A DNA stretch of 64,000 bases from Arcicella rosea (GCF_014204325.1 NZ_JACHKT010000021.1:39457-103456); one strand, 5' to 3'. Shown: positions 35,203-46,000, numbered from the stretch's first letter. Made by a program: numbers and translations. The notes: generated from the letters alone by a model not told the origin.

Positions 35203-35643
35203 ATGCGAAAGAAAATCATTATTCTACTTATTTTTTGTTTGGCACAAAATGTTGTTTCTCAAGGATTTGAGGCAAAAAATATTACTTGGAGTGACCTAAA
35301 AGATGTGCGTTTCAAGAAGCGACTCAATATTGATGTTGGAATGTTTTTTCTATATCCCACTTTCGGCCCAAAAGTAACTGCTTTGGATGGTCAAGAAATT
35401 ATGATAAAGGGTTATACTATTCCGATTGATACAGAAGGAACTTTTGTCGTATCACAATATCCGATGGCGATGTGTTTTTTCTGTGGGAAGGCTGGGCCAG
35501 AATCAATGATGCAACTTAATTTCAATAAAAAACAACGTTTTAAAACAGATGAAATTCATAGTTTCAAAGGAAAATTCAGGCTTAATCCTGATAATGTAAA
35601 CGAGCTAAATTATATTTTAGAAGAGGCTATTTTAATCAACTGA
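35203..35643 (+). CDS. Small secreted protein with MxMCFFC motif (DUF3299-like)
   Basis: A 146-residue protein with signal peptide MRKKIIILLIFCLAQNVVSQ. The mature part has ITWSDLKDVRFKKRLNID, GQEIMIKGYTIPIDTEG and then YPMAMCFFCGKAGPESMMQL, a CxxC with flanking Met residues that could bind a soft metal. The layout recalls the periplasmic DUF3299 family, some of which are encoded next to ABC transporters; I treat that as a resemblance. It is divergent from the ABC/TonB operon and shares its operator region, so it probably works in the same process, for example as a periplasmic metal carrier or thiol-disulfide partner. Confidence 0.65.
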   Translation: MRKKIIILLIFCLAQNVVSQGFEAKNITWSDLKDVRFKKRLNIDVGMFFLYPTFGPKVTALDGQEIMIKGYTIPIDTEGTFVVSQYPMAMCFFCGKAGPESMMQLNFNKKQRFKTDEIHSFKGKFRLNPDNVNELNYILEEAILIN

Positions 35644-35793
35644 TTTCAATAGTAACACTATTTTTCACTAAATTCCTTTGGCAATTTACTCTTCAATCGT
35701 ATTCAATTTTCTCAGATAGATAGCTTATAAAAATATAAAGTATTGTTATTTTTAGATATTGTTGGTTATTTCGTGTAAATATTTGTTGTAAAC

Positions 35794-36387
35794 ATGACTA
35801 ACCGCTTTAAAAGTACTCAACCGTCGCAAGAGCAAATTCTCTGGAATCGTTTCAGGGAAGGCGATGAAGTGGCTTTTACTCAATTATCCAAACAGTTTTA
35901 TAAAACTTTGGTGCATTATGGCGGGAAGTTTACTTCAAATAGTCAAATCATTGAAGATGCTATTCAAGATTTACTTATTAAACTTTGGCTTCGCCGAGCT
36001 TCACTTTCAGAAGTAGAATCTGTGAAGTTTTATTTACTAAGAGCTTTCAGAAATCAACTTTTCAAGACTTTACAGACTTTCAAAGCTGTGCCTTTGGAAG
36101 AAGATTTTGGTGACATTCACTTTGAAGATTCTTCAGAAACGTCTTTTATCGAAGCAGAATCTTCCAAAAATATGCTTCATAAAGTTTCATACTCTTTGAA
36201 ACAGTTGCCCGAAAGACAACGTGAAATCCTTTATTTACGCTTTTATCAAGACCTTCGTGTGGAGGAAATCGCACAATTACTTCAAATCAAACCACAGTCA
36301 GTCAGTAATACTATTCAACGTGCCTTATCAACACTTCGTGAAAATTGGGAAATTAGTTTAATGTTTTTTTGCTGGTTTATCTCTTAG
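35794..36387 (+). CDS. ECF RNA polymerase sigma factor (FecI-like)
   Basis: A 197-residue extracytoplasmic-function sigma factor. Region 2 is visible as FTQLSKQFYKTLVHYGGKF and IEDAIQDLLIKLWLRR, and region 4 as LKQLPERQREILYLRFYQDL then RVEEIAQLLQIKPQSVSNTI. There is no signal-receiving extension. With the anti-sigma gene 164 bases downstream and the SusC gene beyond it, this forms the standard cell-surface signalling cassette of Bacteroidota: receptor occupancy relays through FecR-type protein to release the sigma factor, which switches on the uptake genes. Confidence 0.92.
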   Translation: MTNRFKSTQPSQEQILWNRFREGDEVAFTQLSKQFYKTLVHYGGKFTSNSQIIEDAIQDLLIKLWLRRASLSEVESVKFYLLRAFRNQLFKTLQTFKAVPLEEDFGDIHFEDSSETSFIEAESSKNMLHKVSYSLKQLPERQREILYLRFYQDLRVEEIAQLLQIKPQSVSNTIQRALSTLRENWEISLMFFCWFIS

Positions 36388-36551
36388 TACTTCTTCTTCC
36401 CATTCCGTTTTAAGAGCCTTTCATCTTTCTAACATGCTGAAAAATAGCATGAAAATATTTTTTGCATAATTTTTTTAAAAAATTGTCTTTTTTGTGAGTA
36501 TCTCAGCGATACTTCAAGGATGTTAGCAGTAGAACGTCTATTTAATCATTT

Positions 36552-37673
36552 ATGATAAACAATAAAGAGTTTCAAGAGCTATTAGAAAACACAAGTTTTA
36601 GAGCTTGGGTTTTCGAGAAAAATACACAAGATGATGCTTATTGGACATCTTGGGTAGCTGAAGATATATCTCGAAAAGAACTGGTTGAAAAAGCTAGAAC
36701 TTTTTTGCTTTCTATACAAGGTAAATCTGTTGATTTAGAAGAACAGTACATTGATTTACAAATTCGGAAAGCTATTCAGCAAGCTAAAAAAGAAGAAAAA
36801 ACGATTGTTGAAGAAATAGAAATCAACGAAGTAGTTCCGATATGGAAACGTTACTGGGCAGTGGCGGCTTCGGTTATTGTACTACTTGGTGCTACTTGGT
36901 TTATCTTAAATAACAAAAACGAAAGCCAACAAGAGTTTGCCTTGTATCAACAACAAATTTCAGAGGCGAAAGCTTCTGATGAACTTTTGGAAGTAATTAA
37001 TGAAGGACAAAAAAGTAAATTGGTACAATTGCCCGACGGAAGTTCAATCGTTTTACAAAAAAATAGTCGATTAAGTTACAAGAAGGCATTTGATGCTGAA
37101 AAAAGAGAAGTTTACTTGGTTGGTGAAGCCTTTTTTGAAGTAGCCAAAAATCCAGAACGTCCATTTTTTGTGTATGCCAACGAACTGGTGACCAAAGTAC
37201 TGGGAACAAGTTTTACTATTAAAGCTTTTGGAAAAGACCAAGACATCAGAGTAATCGTAAAAACAGGCAGAGTATCAGTATTTACCCAAACGGATAATAA
37301 CGCCACTCAACTTAAAAATAACCGTGAGTTAACGGGAATGGTTTTAACCGCCAATCAGCAAGCGATTTACCAACGTCAGGAAATCAGATTAGTGAAAGCA
37401 ATCATCGACAATCCTGTGATTTTAACCTTGCCGATTGAAAATCAAAAATTTGAATTTGTAGCAACGCCTATTTCAGAAGTATTTGGTATTCTTGAGGAAT
37501 CTTATGGCGTTGATATTGTGTATGATGAAGAAGTGATGTCAAAATGTAGCATTACTGCTAAACTAGGCGATGAGCCACTCTTTGAAAAATTAAAATGGAT
37601 TTGTTCAATCACAGAATCAAGTTATGAGGTTTCGGATGGACAAATTATTATTACTGGAAAACCCTGTAAGTAA
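36552..37673 (+). CDS. FecR family anti-sigma factor (DUF4974)
   Basis: A 373-residue inner-membrane protein. The cytoplasmic N-terminus (1-97) would hold the sigma factor, a single membrane segment (YWAVAASVIVLLGATWFIL) follows, then the periplasmic FecR domain (VQLPDGSSIVLQKNSRLSYK, EVYLVGEAFFEVAKNPERPF, VLGTSFTIKAFG) and a C-terminal DUF4974 domain (FEFVATPISEVFGILEESYG) that is structurally like the STN domain of the receptor. It should sense the SusC-type receptor encoded next and control the ECF sigma factor upstream. Confidence 0.93.
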   Translation: MINNKEFQELLENTSFRAWVFEKNTQDDAYWTSWVAEDISRKELVEKARTFLLSIQGKSVDLEEQYIDLQIRKAIQQAKKEEKTIVEEIEINEVVPIWKRYWAVAASVIVLLGATWFILNNKNESQQEFALYQQQISEAKASDELLEVINEGQKSKLVQLPDGSSIVLQKNSRLSYKKAFDAEKREVYLVGEAFFEVAKNPERPFFVYANELVTKVLGTSFTIKAFGKDQDIRVIVKTGRVSVFTQTDNNATQLKNNRELTGMVLTANQQAIYQRQEIRLVKAIIDNPVILTLPIENQKFEFVATPISEVFGILEESYGVDIVYDEEVMSKCSITAKLGDEPLFEKLKWICSITESSYEVSDGQIIITGKPCK

Positions 37674-37699
37674 ATGTATTAATACCTAAAATCAATTAT

Positions 37700-37795
37700 A
37701 AAAAAGGGCGAATGATGTTCCCGCATCATTCACCCGAAAAGTCCCCTTCGCTTTGCTTCGACACAAACATCCAGAAATGGATGAGGGGATTGCTT
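37700..37795 (+). ncRNA. Structured leader of the susC-like gene
   Basis: Two hairpin units precede the chosen start at 37832. The first pairs GGGCGAATGATG (37706-37717) with CATCATTCACCC (37724-37735), one mismatch, 6-base loop. The second has an outer TCCCC/GGGGA (37742-37746, 37785-37789) enclosing CATCCA-GAAA-TGGATG (37768-37783), a stem closed by a GNRA tetraloop. An open frame from 37712 runs through it, but its composition is not signal-peptide-like, so I read this as untranslated RNA. A role in regulation is inference. Confidence 0.45.
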
Positions 37796-37831
37796 TGCCA
37801 ATTCTTTCCAACTAACAAATCAGTCAAAAGT

Positions 37832-40800
37832 ATGAAAAAAAAATTGCCATCGTATCAAATTTTACGAAAAATCATGAAAATCAGTTTACTGCAAATCGCC
37901 TTGTCAGTTTTGTGCATGAGCTTTTCTTTTGCTCATGACACCAAAGCACAAGATTTGTTAAACAAAAAAGTAACGATTCATTTGAAAAAGAATGAAGTAG
38001 AGAATGTTTTACAGAAAATTGAAAAACTAGCAGGTATCAATTTTATGTACAGTCCAGAATTGATTGAATCGAAAAGAAAAGTTTCAATTGATGCTGAAAG
38101 CAAACCCTTATCTGAAGTTTTAACAGACTTTTTATCACCCTTAAGTATTAATTATGAAGTATCTGGACAACAAATTTTGTTAAAAAGAAAAAACGAAACC
38201 CCAGTAGAAAACAAAATCAACCCCGCTCAGGAATCCGAAAAAATTGAGGAGGTTATTACGGGAACAGTAACCGACGAAAAAGGTGAAGGACTGGTAGGCG
38301 TGAGTATTCAAATAAAAGGGACAACTCGTGGCACAACAACCGACCCAAATGGAAAGTATAGAATATCAATTCCAGACGAGCAAACCATTTTGGTTTTTAC
38401 TTCGGTAGGTTATATTAAATCAGAAGTAGCAGTTGGTAAGCAAACTTCATTGAATGTAGTACTAAGAGCAGACGTTGGGAATCTGGACGAAGTAGTGGTG
38501 GTAGGTTATGGTACACAAAAGAAAAGTGCTATTTCGGGTGCTGTTTCAGATGTTAGTACAAAAGCGATTGCAAGTAATCCTTCACCAAACTTGAGTAACA
38601 GCTTAGTTGGACAAGCTACAGGTATTATTGCTACGCAGCGTTCGGGTGAACCTGGTAAAGATGCGTCGAACATCTTGATTAGAGGAATTGGAACTACGGG
38701 TGATGCTTCTCCTATTTTTGTGATTGATGGTATCGTTCGTTCATCAAGCGATTTTGCTCAGTTGAACTCAAGCGAAATTCAATCGTTTTCGGTATTAAAA
38801 GATGCTGCCAGTGCCGCCGTGTTTGGGATTCGTGCAGGAAATGGCGTTATTTTAGTAACCACCAAAAGAGGAGCAGAAGGAAAAATGCAAATAGATTTTT
38901 CTGCTAACTATGGTGTACAAGAGCGTACTCGTAACCCTGAGTTTTTGAACTCTTATGAATATGCTACTTTGTATAACGAAGCCTTAGCCAACGATGGCAA
39001 ACCTGCCCTTTATTCAGCAGACGATTTAGAAAAGTATCGTACCCATTCGAGCCCAGATACGCACCCAGATTCTGACTGGTTTTCGGTCTTGAAAAAATCA
39101 GCCATGATGCGTAACTATTCGATTTCTGCTACTGGTGGTACAGATAAAATCCGTTACGCTACTTCATTGGGTTATTTAAAACAGGATGGTATCATTCCTT
39201 CAAATGATTTTAACAGATATAATTTCCGCTCAAATATCGACGCAAACGTTACTAGCACAACTAAATTATCTTTCGACCTTTCGGGTAGAGATGAAAAAAC
39301 AAACAACGTAGCTTCTGAAGAAGTTTTTAGATGGATGTCGGGTATTCCACCTAATAGAACGCCCATCAAATGGTCGAATGGCGAGCCATCTAACGGACCT
39401 TCGTATTTAACAATCCCAGACAACGGTTACAGAAAAAGAAATATTCAGGCTTTTCGTGGTCGTGTGGAATTAGAGCAACAATTGCCTTTTGTATCGGGAT
39501 TGTCTATCAAAGCAATTGCTTCTTATGATAAAACGTTCACGGATAATAAAAACTGGACTTTCACGAAAGTGCCATTTTATAACAGACTGAGCAATGGCAC
39601 TTTTGTAGCAGCCGACAAAGGCCCTACTTCTTTGGTGCAAAATCATTACGACGACCAAGCTGTTACTTTAGAAACACACCTAAACTACAAAACGACTATC
39701 GGTAAAAGTAGTTTATCAGGTTTACTTTTATACACTCAAACCAAACAACTTTGGAATTACCTAAGTGTATCACGTGAAGGCTATACTTTGGCAATCGATG
39801 AAATCAACTTTGGTGCGGCCGCCAACCGTAACAACAGTGGATATTCTGGAAGTAGCGGTCGTCAGGGAGTTGTAGGACGTTTGAACTGGTCTTATGACGA
39901 CAAGTATGTTTTTGAAACCAGTTTCAGAGCTGACGGTTCTGAGCAATTTGCTGTAGGCAAGCGTTGGGGCTTTTTTCCATCTGTTTCAGCAGGTTATGTG
40001 ATTTCGCAAGAATCTTTCTTGAAAAACTCTTCGGTGGTTGATTTCTTGAAATTACGTGCTTCTTATGGTATTTTGGGTAATGACCGTTTGGGCGGCGAGC
40101 GATTCTTATATCTACAATCGTATTATGTAAGTGGTTCGGCTGTTTTTGGCAATGCCAACATACAACCTGCCATTGTAGAAGGAAGATTATCGAACCCAAA
40201 TGTTACTTGGGAAACGGTTAAAAAACTCAATATTGGTTTAGACGCTACTTTATGGCAAGGGAAATTAACCGCAGTCGTTGATTACTTCTTCGATAAAAGA
40301 AGTGATATTTTGGCATCAAGAAACCTTTCTGTACCAAGCTTACTTGGCGTAGGATTACCAGTTGAAAACTTAGCCAAAGTAAACAACAGAGGGGTAGAAT
40401 TTACTTTAGGTCATAAAAATAGAATCACAAAAGATTTACGCTACTCGATCGGTGCAAACCTTACTTATGCCAAAAATAAGATTGTATTTATCGACGAAGC
40501 AGCTTCTGTTAATCCAAATATCAGAAGAACAGGTTTGTCACTCAATACACAATATGGTTACAGAGCCCTTGGGCTTTTCCAAACACAAGCAGAAGTTGAC
40601 GGAGCAGCGAAACAAATAGGCAAGACAGCTCCGGGTGATGTTCGCTACGAAGATATTAACAAAGACGGTTTGATTAACGACCTTGATAGAGTAGCCATCG
40701 GTAATTCAAATACGCCAGAAATTATCTTCGGTTTCAACGGAAGTGTGCAATACAAAAACTTCGATTTTTCTTTCTTGTTTCAAGGAGCAACCAACGTAAA

Positions 40801-41185
40801 CCAGTATTATGAAGGCGAAGGTGCATGGCCATTCTTCGTAGGGTCGGGGGCTTTGAAAACTAACTTAGACCGCTGGACACCATCGAACCCAAATGCAAGC
40901 GAGCCACGTGTATTGATTGACCCTACCAACATGAATCATGCAGGTTCTTCGTTCTGGATGAGAGACGCTTCTTATATCCGTCTTAAAAATGTAGAATTAG
41001 CCTACAATGTACCTTTAGAAACTCTAAAATTACGCTTCATCAAAGGGCTACGTATTTATATCAACGCAAACAACGTAGCAACGTGGTCGAAAATTAAAAA
41101 CTATGACCCAGAAAACGCCAGTGGTAGAGGATGGGATTATCCCCAATTTAGAATTTGGAATGCTGGTGTAAACTTTAAATTTTAA
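37832..41185 (+). CDS. SusC-type TonB-linked outer membrane receptor with STN domain
   Basis: A 1117-residue receptor from ATG 37832 (MKKKLPSYQILRKIMKISLL), which gives a normal signal peptide ending near HDTKAQ; the frame extends upstream to 37712 but through a hairpin-rich leader. Domains in order: STN (about 40-130, VTIHLKKNEVENVLQKIEKL), carboxypeptidase-regulatory-like sandwich (about 140-215, VTDEKGEGLVGVSIQIKGTT), TonB box (DEVVVVGYGTQKK), plug (PSPNLSNSLVGQATGIIATQ, ILIRGIGTTGDASPIFVIDG), then the barrel ending FKF. STN-bearing SusC proteins signal to FecR anti-sigma factors, matching the genes upstream. It forms the uptake channel with the SusD-like lipoprotein. Confidence 0.95.
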   Translation: MKKKLPSYQILRKIMKISLLQIALSVLCMSFSFAHDTKAQDLLNKKVTIHLKKNEVENVLQKIEKLAGINFMYSPELIESKRKVSIDAESKPLSEVLTDFLSPLSINYEVSGQQILLKRKNETPVENKINPAQESEKIEEVITGTVTDEKGEGLVGVSIQIKGTTRGTTTDPNGKYRISIPDEQTILVFTSVGYIKSEVAVGKQTSLNVVLRADVGNLDEVVVVGYGTQKKSAISGAVSDVSTKAIASNPSPNLSNSLVGQATGIIATQRSGEPGKDASNILIRGIGTTGDASPIFVIDGIVRSSSDFAQLNSSEIQSFSVLKDAASAAVFGIRAGNGVILVTTKRGAEGKMQIDFSANYGVQERTRNPEFLNSYEYATLYNEALANDGKPALYSADDLEKYRTHSSPDTHPDSDWFSVLKKSAMMRNYSISATGGTDKIRYATSLGYLKQDGIIPSNDFNRYNFRSNIDANVTSTTKLSFDLSGRDEKTNNVASEEVFRWMSGIPPNRTPIKWSNGEPSNGPSYLTIPDNGYRKRNIQAFRGRVELEQQLPFVSGLSIKAIASYDKTFTDNKNWTFTKVPFYNRLSNGTFVAADKGPTSLVQNHYDDQAVTLETHLNYKTTIGKSSLSGLLLYTQTKQLWNYLSVSREGYTLAIDEINFGAAANRNNSGYSGSSGRQGVVGRLNWSYDDKYVFETSFRADGSEQFAVGKRWGFFPSVSAGYVISQESFLKNSSVVDFLKLRASYGILGNDRLGGERFLYLQSYYVSGSAVFGNANIQPAIVEGRLSNPNVTWETVKKLNIGLDATLWQGKLTAVVDYFFDKRSDILASRNLSVPSLLGVGLPVENLAKVNNRGVEFTLGHKNRITKDLRYSIGANLTYAKNKIVFIDEAASVNPNIRRTGLSLNTQYGYRALGLFQTQAEVDGAAKQIGKTAPGDVRYEDINKDGLINDLDRVAIGNSNTPEIIFGFNGSVQYKNFDFSFLFQGATNVNQYYEGEGAWPFFVGSGALKTNLDRWTPSNPNASEPRVLIDPTNMNHAGSSFWMRDASYIRLKNVELAYNVPLETLKLRFIKGLRIYINANNVATWSKIKNYDPENASGRGWDYPQFRIWNAGVNFKF

Positions 41186-41196
41186 CAATCATTGAA

Positions 41197-42834
41197 ATGA
41201 ACAAATTAAGATATAAACTACTACGATTTGGATGTATGCTAATGGGTATCACTATATTCTTTAGCTGTGAAACCAATATTCTTGACCAAGTACCAAAAGA
41301 CTCATTAACGGGCGAAACCGTGTGGACAGACCCACAAGGAGCAACGCAATTTGTGAACGCCATTTACGGACAAATGCCTTCGGGTTTCGACCGTAACTAT
41401 CAGGGTTGGGCAAGAGGACTTTATTTGTTAGATGGCGTAACAGACGATGGCGATGTTGGGATGCCTTGGACGCATTCCAATGAATTACAAACAGGTAATT
41501 TCTTGCCTTCAAACGTACCTTGGGGCGAAACTTGGGGCGATTATTATAGCTTAGTCAGAAAAACTAATATTGCTCTTGAAAATCTCAGTATTCTAAAAGA
41601 TGAAACTTTGAGAAATCGTTTAATGGGCGAAACTTACTTTTTACGTGGTTTCATTTATCACGAATTGCTAAGATTATACGGAATGCCTTCTACAGGAGCA
41701 GAAGCAACTGGCGTACCACTGATTAGCAAAAGTTTAACATTAAATGATGATTTTCAGCTACCACGTGCTAAATATGATGAAGTAGTCGATTTTATCATTG
41801 CTGATTTAGACAAAGCAGCTACTTTACTTCCTAAAAAAGGAGCAATTGAAGCTGGTAGAGCTACTTCTGGTGCAGCCAGTGCATTAAAAAGCCGTGTATT
41901 ATTGTATGCTGGTCGCTGGCAAGCAGCAGCCGATGCCGCCAACAAAGTGATTAATACCGATTATACTTTGTTCAGCGATTATAGAACTTTGTTTTTAACC
42001 AAAAACAATAATGAAATCATCTTTGCAAAGAAATTCCAAGCTCCTGATAAAGTACATTATGGTTTAAACAATGGTTTTGATGTGGTGAATTCTCCTCCAT
42101 CAATCAGAGGTGGTAGTGATGCAGGATGGGGTGGAAATGTGCCAACACAGAACTTTGTGGATTCTTATGAAATGATTGACGGGAAGTCGCAAGCTACTTC
42201 GCCTTTGTACAAAGCTACTGAACCGTATTCAAACCTTGACCCACGTTTTGAAGCAACCGTTGTACACAATGGTTCTACTTTCCGTGGACGTGTAATTGAA
42301 TTATTTGCAGGCGGAGCAGACGTAACAGGCAGAGCAGAAGATACCAAAACGGGTTATATTTTGCGTAAATTCCATGAAGAACAATATGTACTTTATACAA
42401 AAAGTAGCGACCAAGATTGGATTTTCCTTCGTTACGCAGAAATATTGCTTAATTATGCAGAAGCTAAAAACGAAGCTACAGGCCCAGATGCAAGCGTGTA
42501 TAATGCCATCAATGCCATTAGAAAAAGAGCAGGAATGCCCGATTTAGAAGCAGGACTTAGCAAAGACCAAATGCGTGCTAAAATCAGAAATGAACGCAGA
42601 GTTGAATTGGCATTTGAAGAACACCGTTTCTTTGATATTCGTAGATGGAAAATTGCTGAAAGCTTATTAAATGGCCCATTGTACGGCGTAAAAATGGCAA
42701 AATCAGGGAATACGATTACTTATACTCGTGTTGCCTTTGAAAACAGAAGTTTCCCTTCTAAGCTTTATGTGTTGCCAATTCCACAAAGTGAGGTGGATAA
42801 AAACCCTGCTGCTAAACAAATTGCTGGCTGGTAA
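41197..42834 (+). CDS. RagB/SusD family nutrient-binding outer membrane lipoprotein
   Basis: A 545-residue surface lipoprotein that caps the SusC-type channel and binds the substrate. Lipoprotein signal ends at FFSC (Cys27 region), then the SusD opening NILDQVPKDSLTGETVWTDP. Conserved parts include EARFLRA-like MGETYFLRGFIYHELLRLYG, the TPR-like middle, and the C-terminal NERRVELAFEEHRFFDIRRW followed by LPIPQSEVDKNP. The gene starts 11 bases after the susC-like stop. The substrate, a glycan, peptide or other polymer, cannot be deduced because no degradative enzyme is encoded beside it. Confidence 0.95.
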   Translation: MNKLRYKLLRFGCMLMGITIFFSCETNILDQVPKDSLTGETVWTDPQGATQFVNAIYGQMPSGFDRNYQGWARGLYLLDGVTDDGDVGMPWTHSNELQTGNFLPSNVPWGETWGDYYSLVRKTNIALENLSILKDETLRNRLMGETYFLRGFIYHELLRLYGMPSTGAEATGVPLISKSLTLNDDFQLPRAKYDEVVDFIIADLDKAATLLPKKGAIEAGRATSGAASALKSRVLLYAGRWQAAADAANKVINTDYTLFSDYRTLFLTKNNNEIIFAKKFQAPDKVHYGLNNGFDVVNSPPSIRGGSDAGWGGNVPTQNFVDSYEMIDGKSQATSPLYKATEPYSNLDPRFEATVVHNGSTFRGRVIELFAGGADVTGRAEDTKTGYILRKFHEEQYVLYTKSSDQDWIFLRYAEILLNYAEAKNEATGPDASVYNAINAIRKRAGMPDLEAGLSKDQMRAKIRNERRVELAFEEHRFFDIRRWKIAESLLNGPLYGVKMAKSGNTITYTRVAFENRSFPSKLYVLPIPQSEVDKNPAAKQIAGW

Positions 42835-42852
42835 TTTTCAGTGAATTGGATT

Positions 42853-42898
42853 AATAAAAGAGGTTATCAGTATTTTTTACTTGATAACCTCTTTTATT
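42853..42898. terminator. Strong terminator after the SusD-like gene
   Basis: A perfect 17-bp stem: AATAAAAGAGGTTATCA (42853-42869) with its complement (42882-42898) around a T-rich 12-base loop. It ends the SusC/SusD transcript. Confidence 0.8.
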
Positions 42899-43071
42899 GA
42901 GTAGAAGTACTATGTTTTGAATACTGCACATAAATTCAAAACGATTTTGTTGAAATACTTGAGTTTTTAACTGATAGATTCTACTGCTGCATAAATATTA
43001 ACCTATTACAAAACAAACGATTACCCCAAAACCAATAAAGATAACTTGTACAGAAGTATTAAATTTTCCAA

Positions 43072-46000
43072 ATGATACAAAGATTCATCCTTTTCCTGAT
43101 TTTACCGCTAGTCGTTGGTTGTCAATCAACTTCATCAAACGACGAAACTCTTTTCCAACTTGTTAAACCCGAAAACTCGGGCATTAACTTTGTGAATAAC
43201 ATTCAAGAAAACGAAAAACTTAATTTATTAGAATATCAATATTTATACAATGGTGGCGGTGTTGCTGTTGGCGATGTAAACAATGATGGTTTGGCGGATA
43301 TTTACTTTTCTGGAAATATGGTTCCCAATAAATTATACCTCAACAAAGGGAAATCAGGAGATGCTTCTTTTCATTTTGAAGACATCACAGAAATTGCTGG
43401 CGTGGCAGGAAGAGAAAGATGGAAAACAGGAGTGAGTATGGCCGATGTAAATGGCGATGGGAAATTGGATATTTATGTTTGTTACTCTGGTTCGGGGACG
43501 GATTTTGAACGTAAAAATGAATTGTACATCAACACGGGTACTAAAAATGGTATTCCGACTTTTGTAGAAAGTGCTGCAAAATATGGTTTAGATGCTATTG
43601 GAACTTACACAACACAAGTAGCTTTTTTTGATATGGATAAAGATGGTGACCTCGATATGTTTATGGTAAACCATGCTGAAATGTTTTACAATGCCTTTTT
43701 TAATACGCAACGACTTCGTAAAACTAGACATCCTCAATACGGAAATAGACTTTATAGAAATGATAATGGTTTCTTTAATGATATAAGCGACGAAGCTGGA
43801 ATACACGGAAGTGGCTTGAATTTTGGCTTGAATGTTGCCGTTGGCGATGTTAATAATGATACTTGGCCTGACCTTTACGTAACAAACGATTATAACGAAC
43901 AAGATTTTTTGTACCTCAATCAGAAAAATGGACATTTCTCTGAAACCCTTAAAGAAAGTATCGGACATATTTCTAAGTTTTCGATGGGTGCTGATATTGT
44001 TGATTTTAATAATGATGATAAAGCTGACATTATCACAATGGATATGCTTCCAGAAGATAATCAACGTCAAAAATTACTGAAAGGTCCAGACGAATATGAT
44101 ACTTATAAGTTATTAGTAGATAGCGGTTTCCATCATCAAAACATGCGAAATATGCTTCAAGTAAATGTTGGAAATAATAAGGAAGGTATTCCACAATTTA
44201 GTGAAATTGGTCAATTAGCGGGTATGTCGAATACAGATTGGAGTTGGAGTCCTTTGGTTTGTGATTTGGATAATGATGGTAAAAAGGATTTGTACATTAC
44301 CAATGGTTATTTGCGAGATTACACCAATATGGATTTCTTGAAATATACTTATCAAGAAGAAGCCGATAAAGCCCAAGCACAAGGGCAAAAAATTAATACT
44401 TGGGAGTTAATCAAAAAGATGTCTAGTACCAAAGTAAGCAATTATTGCTTTGCAAATCAAGCAACTAACGATGGTTTAATCTTTGAAAATACTACAGCAA
44501 AATGGGGTTTGGCAGAACCTTCTATCAGTACTGGTGCGGCTTATGCCGATTTAGATAATGACGGCGACCTCGATTTGGTTGTAAATAACAGTAATTCGCC
44601 CGCTATGGTTTTTGAAAATCGTAGTCGCCAGCTTTCAAAAAATCATTATATCAAACTAACATTAAAAGAAAATACGCCTAATACTTTTGCTCTGGGAGCT
44701 AAAGTATTTATACAAACCGCCAGTACTTCTCAAATGCAAGAATTGTACTCAGCACATGGTTTTCAGAGTAGTGTTGAGCCTTCTTTACACTTTGGTTTAG
44801 GAAAAGACGAACAGATTAAAACCTTGAAAATTTACTGGACGAATGGTAAAGTAACAACTTTGAACAACGTCAAAGCAGATACAACGCTTACGATTCAAAG
44901 TAATACGGGCATTTTGCCTAATATTCAGCATGAATCGAAATCTTCACCACTTTTTTCGGATTATACACTAACATCAAATCTATCTTACCAACACCAAGAA
45001 ACGGCTTTTGTCGATTTTAAACATCAGTCACTTTTGCCTTATCAGCTTTCAAAACAAGGACCTTTTATTGCAAAAGGCGATGTAAATGGAGATGGATTAG
45101 AAGATATTTTTATAGGTGGAAACCAACAAAAGGCTGGAGAATTATTATTGCAAAAAAGTAATGGTACTTTTCAAAAATCTCCATCACAGCCTTGGGCAAA
45201 AGAAAGTCTTGCAAAAGATGCAGGAGTAATGTTTTTTGATGCAGATAACGACAAAGATTTAGATTTATTCATCGTCAGAGGAGGCACTGAATTAGAAGCT
45301 CATGCACCATTGTATCAAGATCAACTTTATCTAAACAACGGAAAAGGTATTTTTACCAATACTTCTGGTATTTTGCCTGATTTAACCAGTAATGGAAGTT
45401 GCGTAGCGGCTGCCGATTATGACAAAGATGGCGATTTAGATATTTTCGTGGGCGGTCGTTCGATGCCAAGCCGATTTCCAGAACCTGATTATTGTTATTT
45501 ATTAAGGAATGAAAGCAAAAGAGGGAAGCCTATTTTTAAATATGCGACAGAACAAAAAGAACCTTCTCTTCGTCGTCCGGGCATGGTTACTTCGGCTTCT
45601 TGGACGGATATTAATAAAGATGGTTGGATAGATTTAATCATTGCGGGAGAATTTATGCCGATTACGATTTACGAAAATCAGCGAGGACAATTGGTCAATC
45701 AAACCCAAAAATATGGCTTAGAAAATACCAATGGATTTTGGGCAAAAGTAGTAATTGAAGACATGGATAATGATGGAGATTTGGACATTATTGCTGGAAA
45801 TTTAGGACAAAATACTCAATTCAAAGCTTCTGAAAAAGAACCTGTTACGCTCTGCTACGCAGATTTTGACCAAAATGGAACAATCGACCCATTGATTTGC
45901 TATTACATTCAAGGCAAAAGCTATCCACTTGCTTCATTAGATGAATTAGCCAATCAATTGCCAAGCATTAGAAAGAAATTCCTGAAATACAAAGACTACG

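Noticed and set aside
37712..37831. 40-residue extension of the SusC-like protein
   Set aside because: It runs through two hairpins and would bury the signal peptide; ATG 37832 restores a normal one.
43588..44070. 160-codon minus-strand frame inside the VCBS gene
   Set aside because: It is a shadow of the repeated Asp/Asn-rich codons; the plus-strand frame has clear domain motifs.
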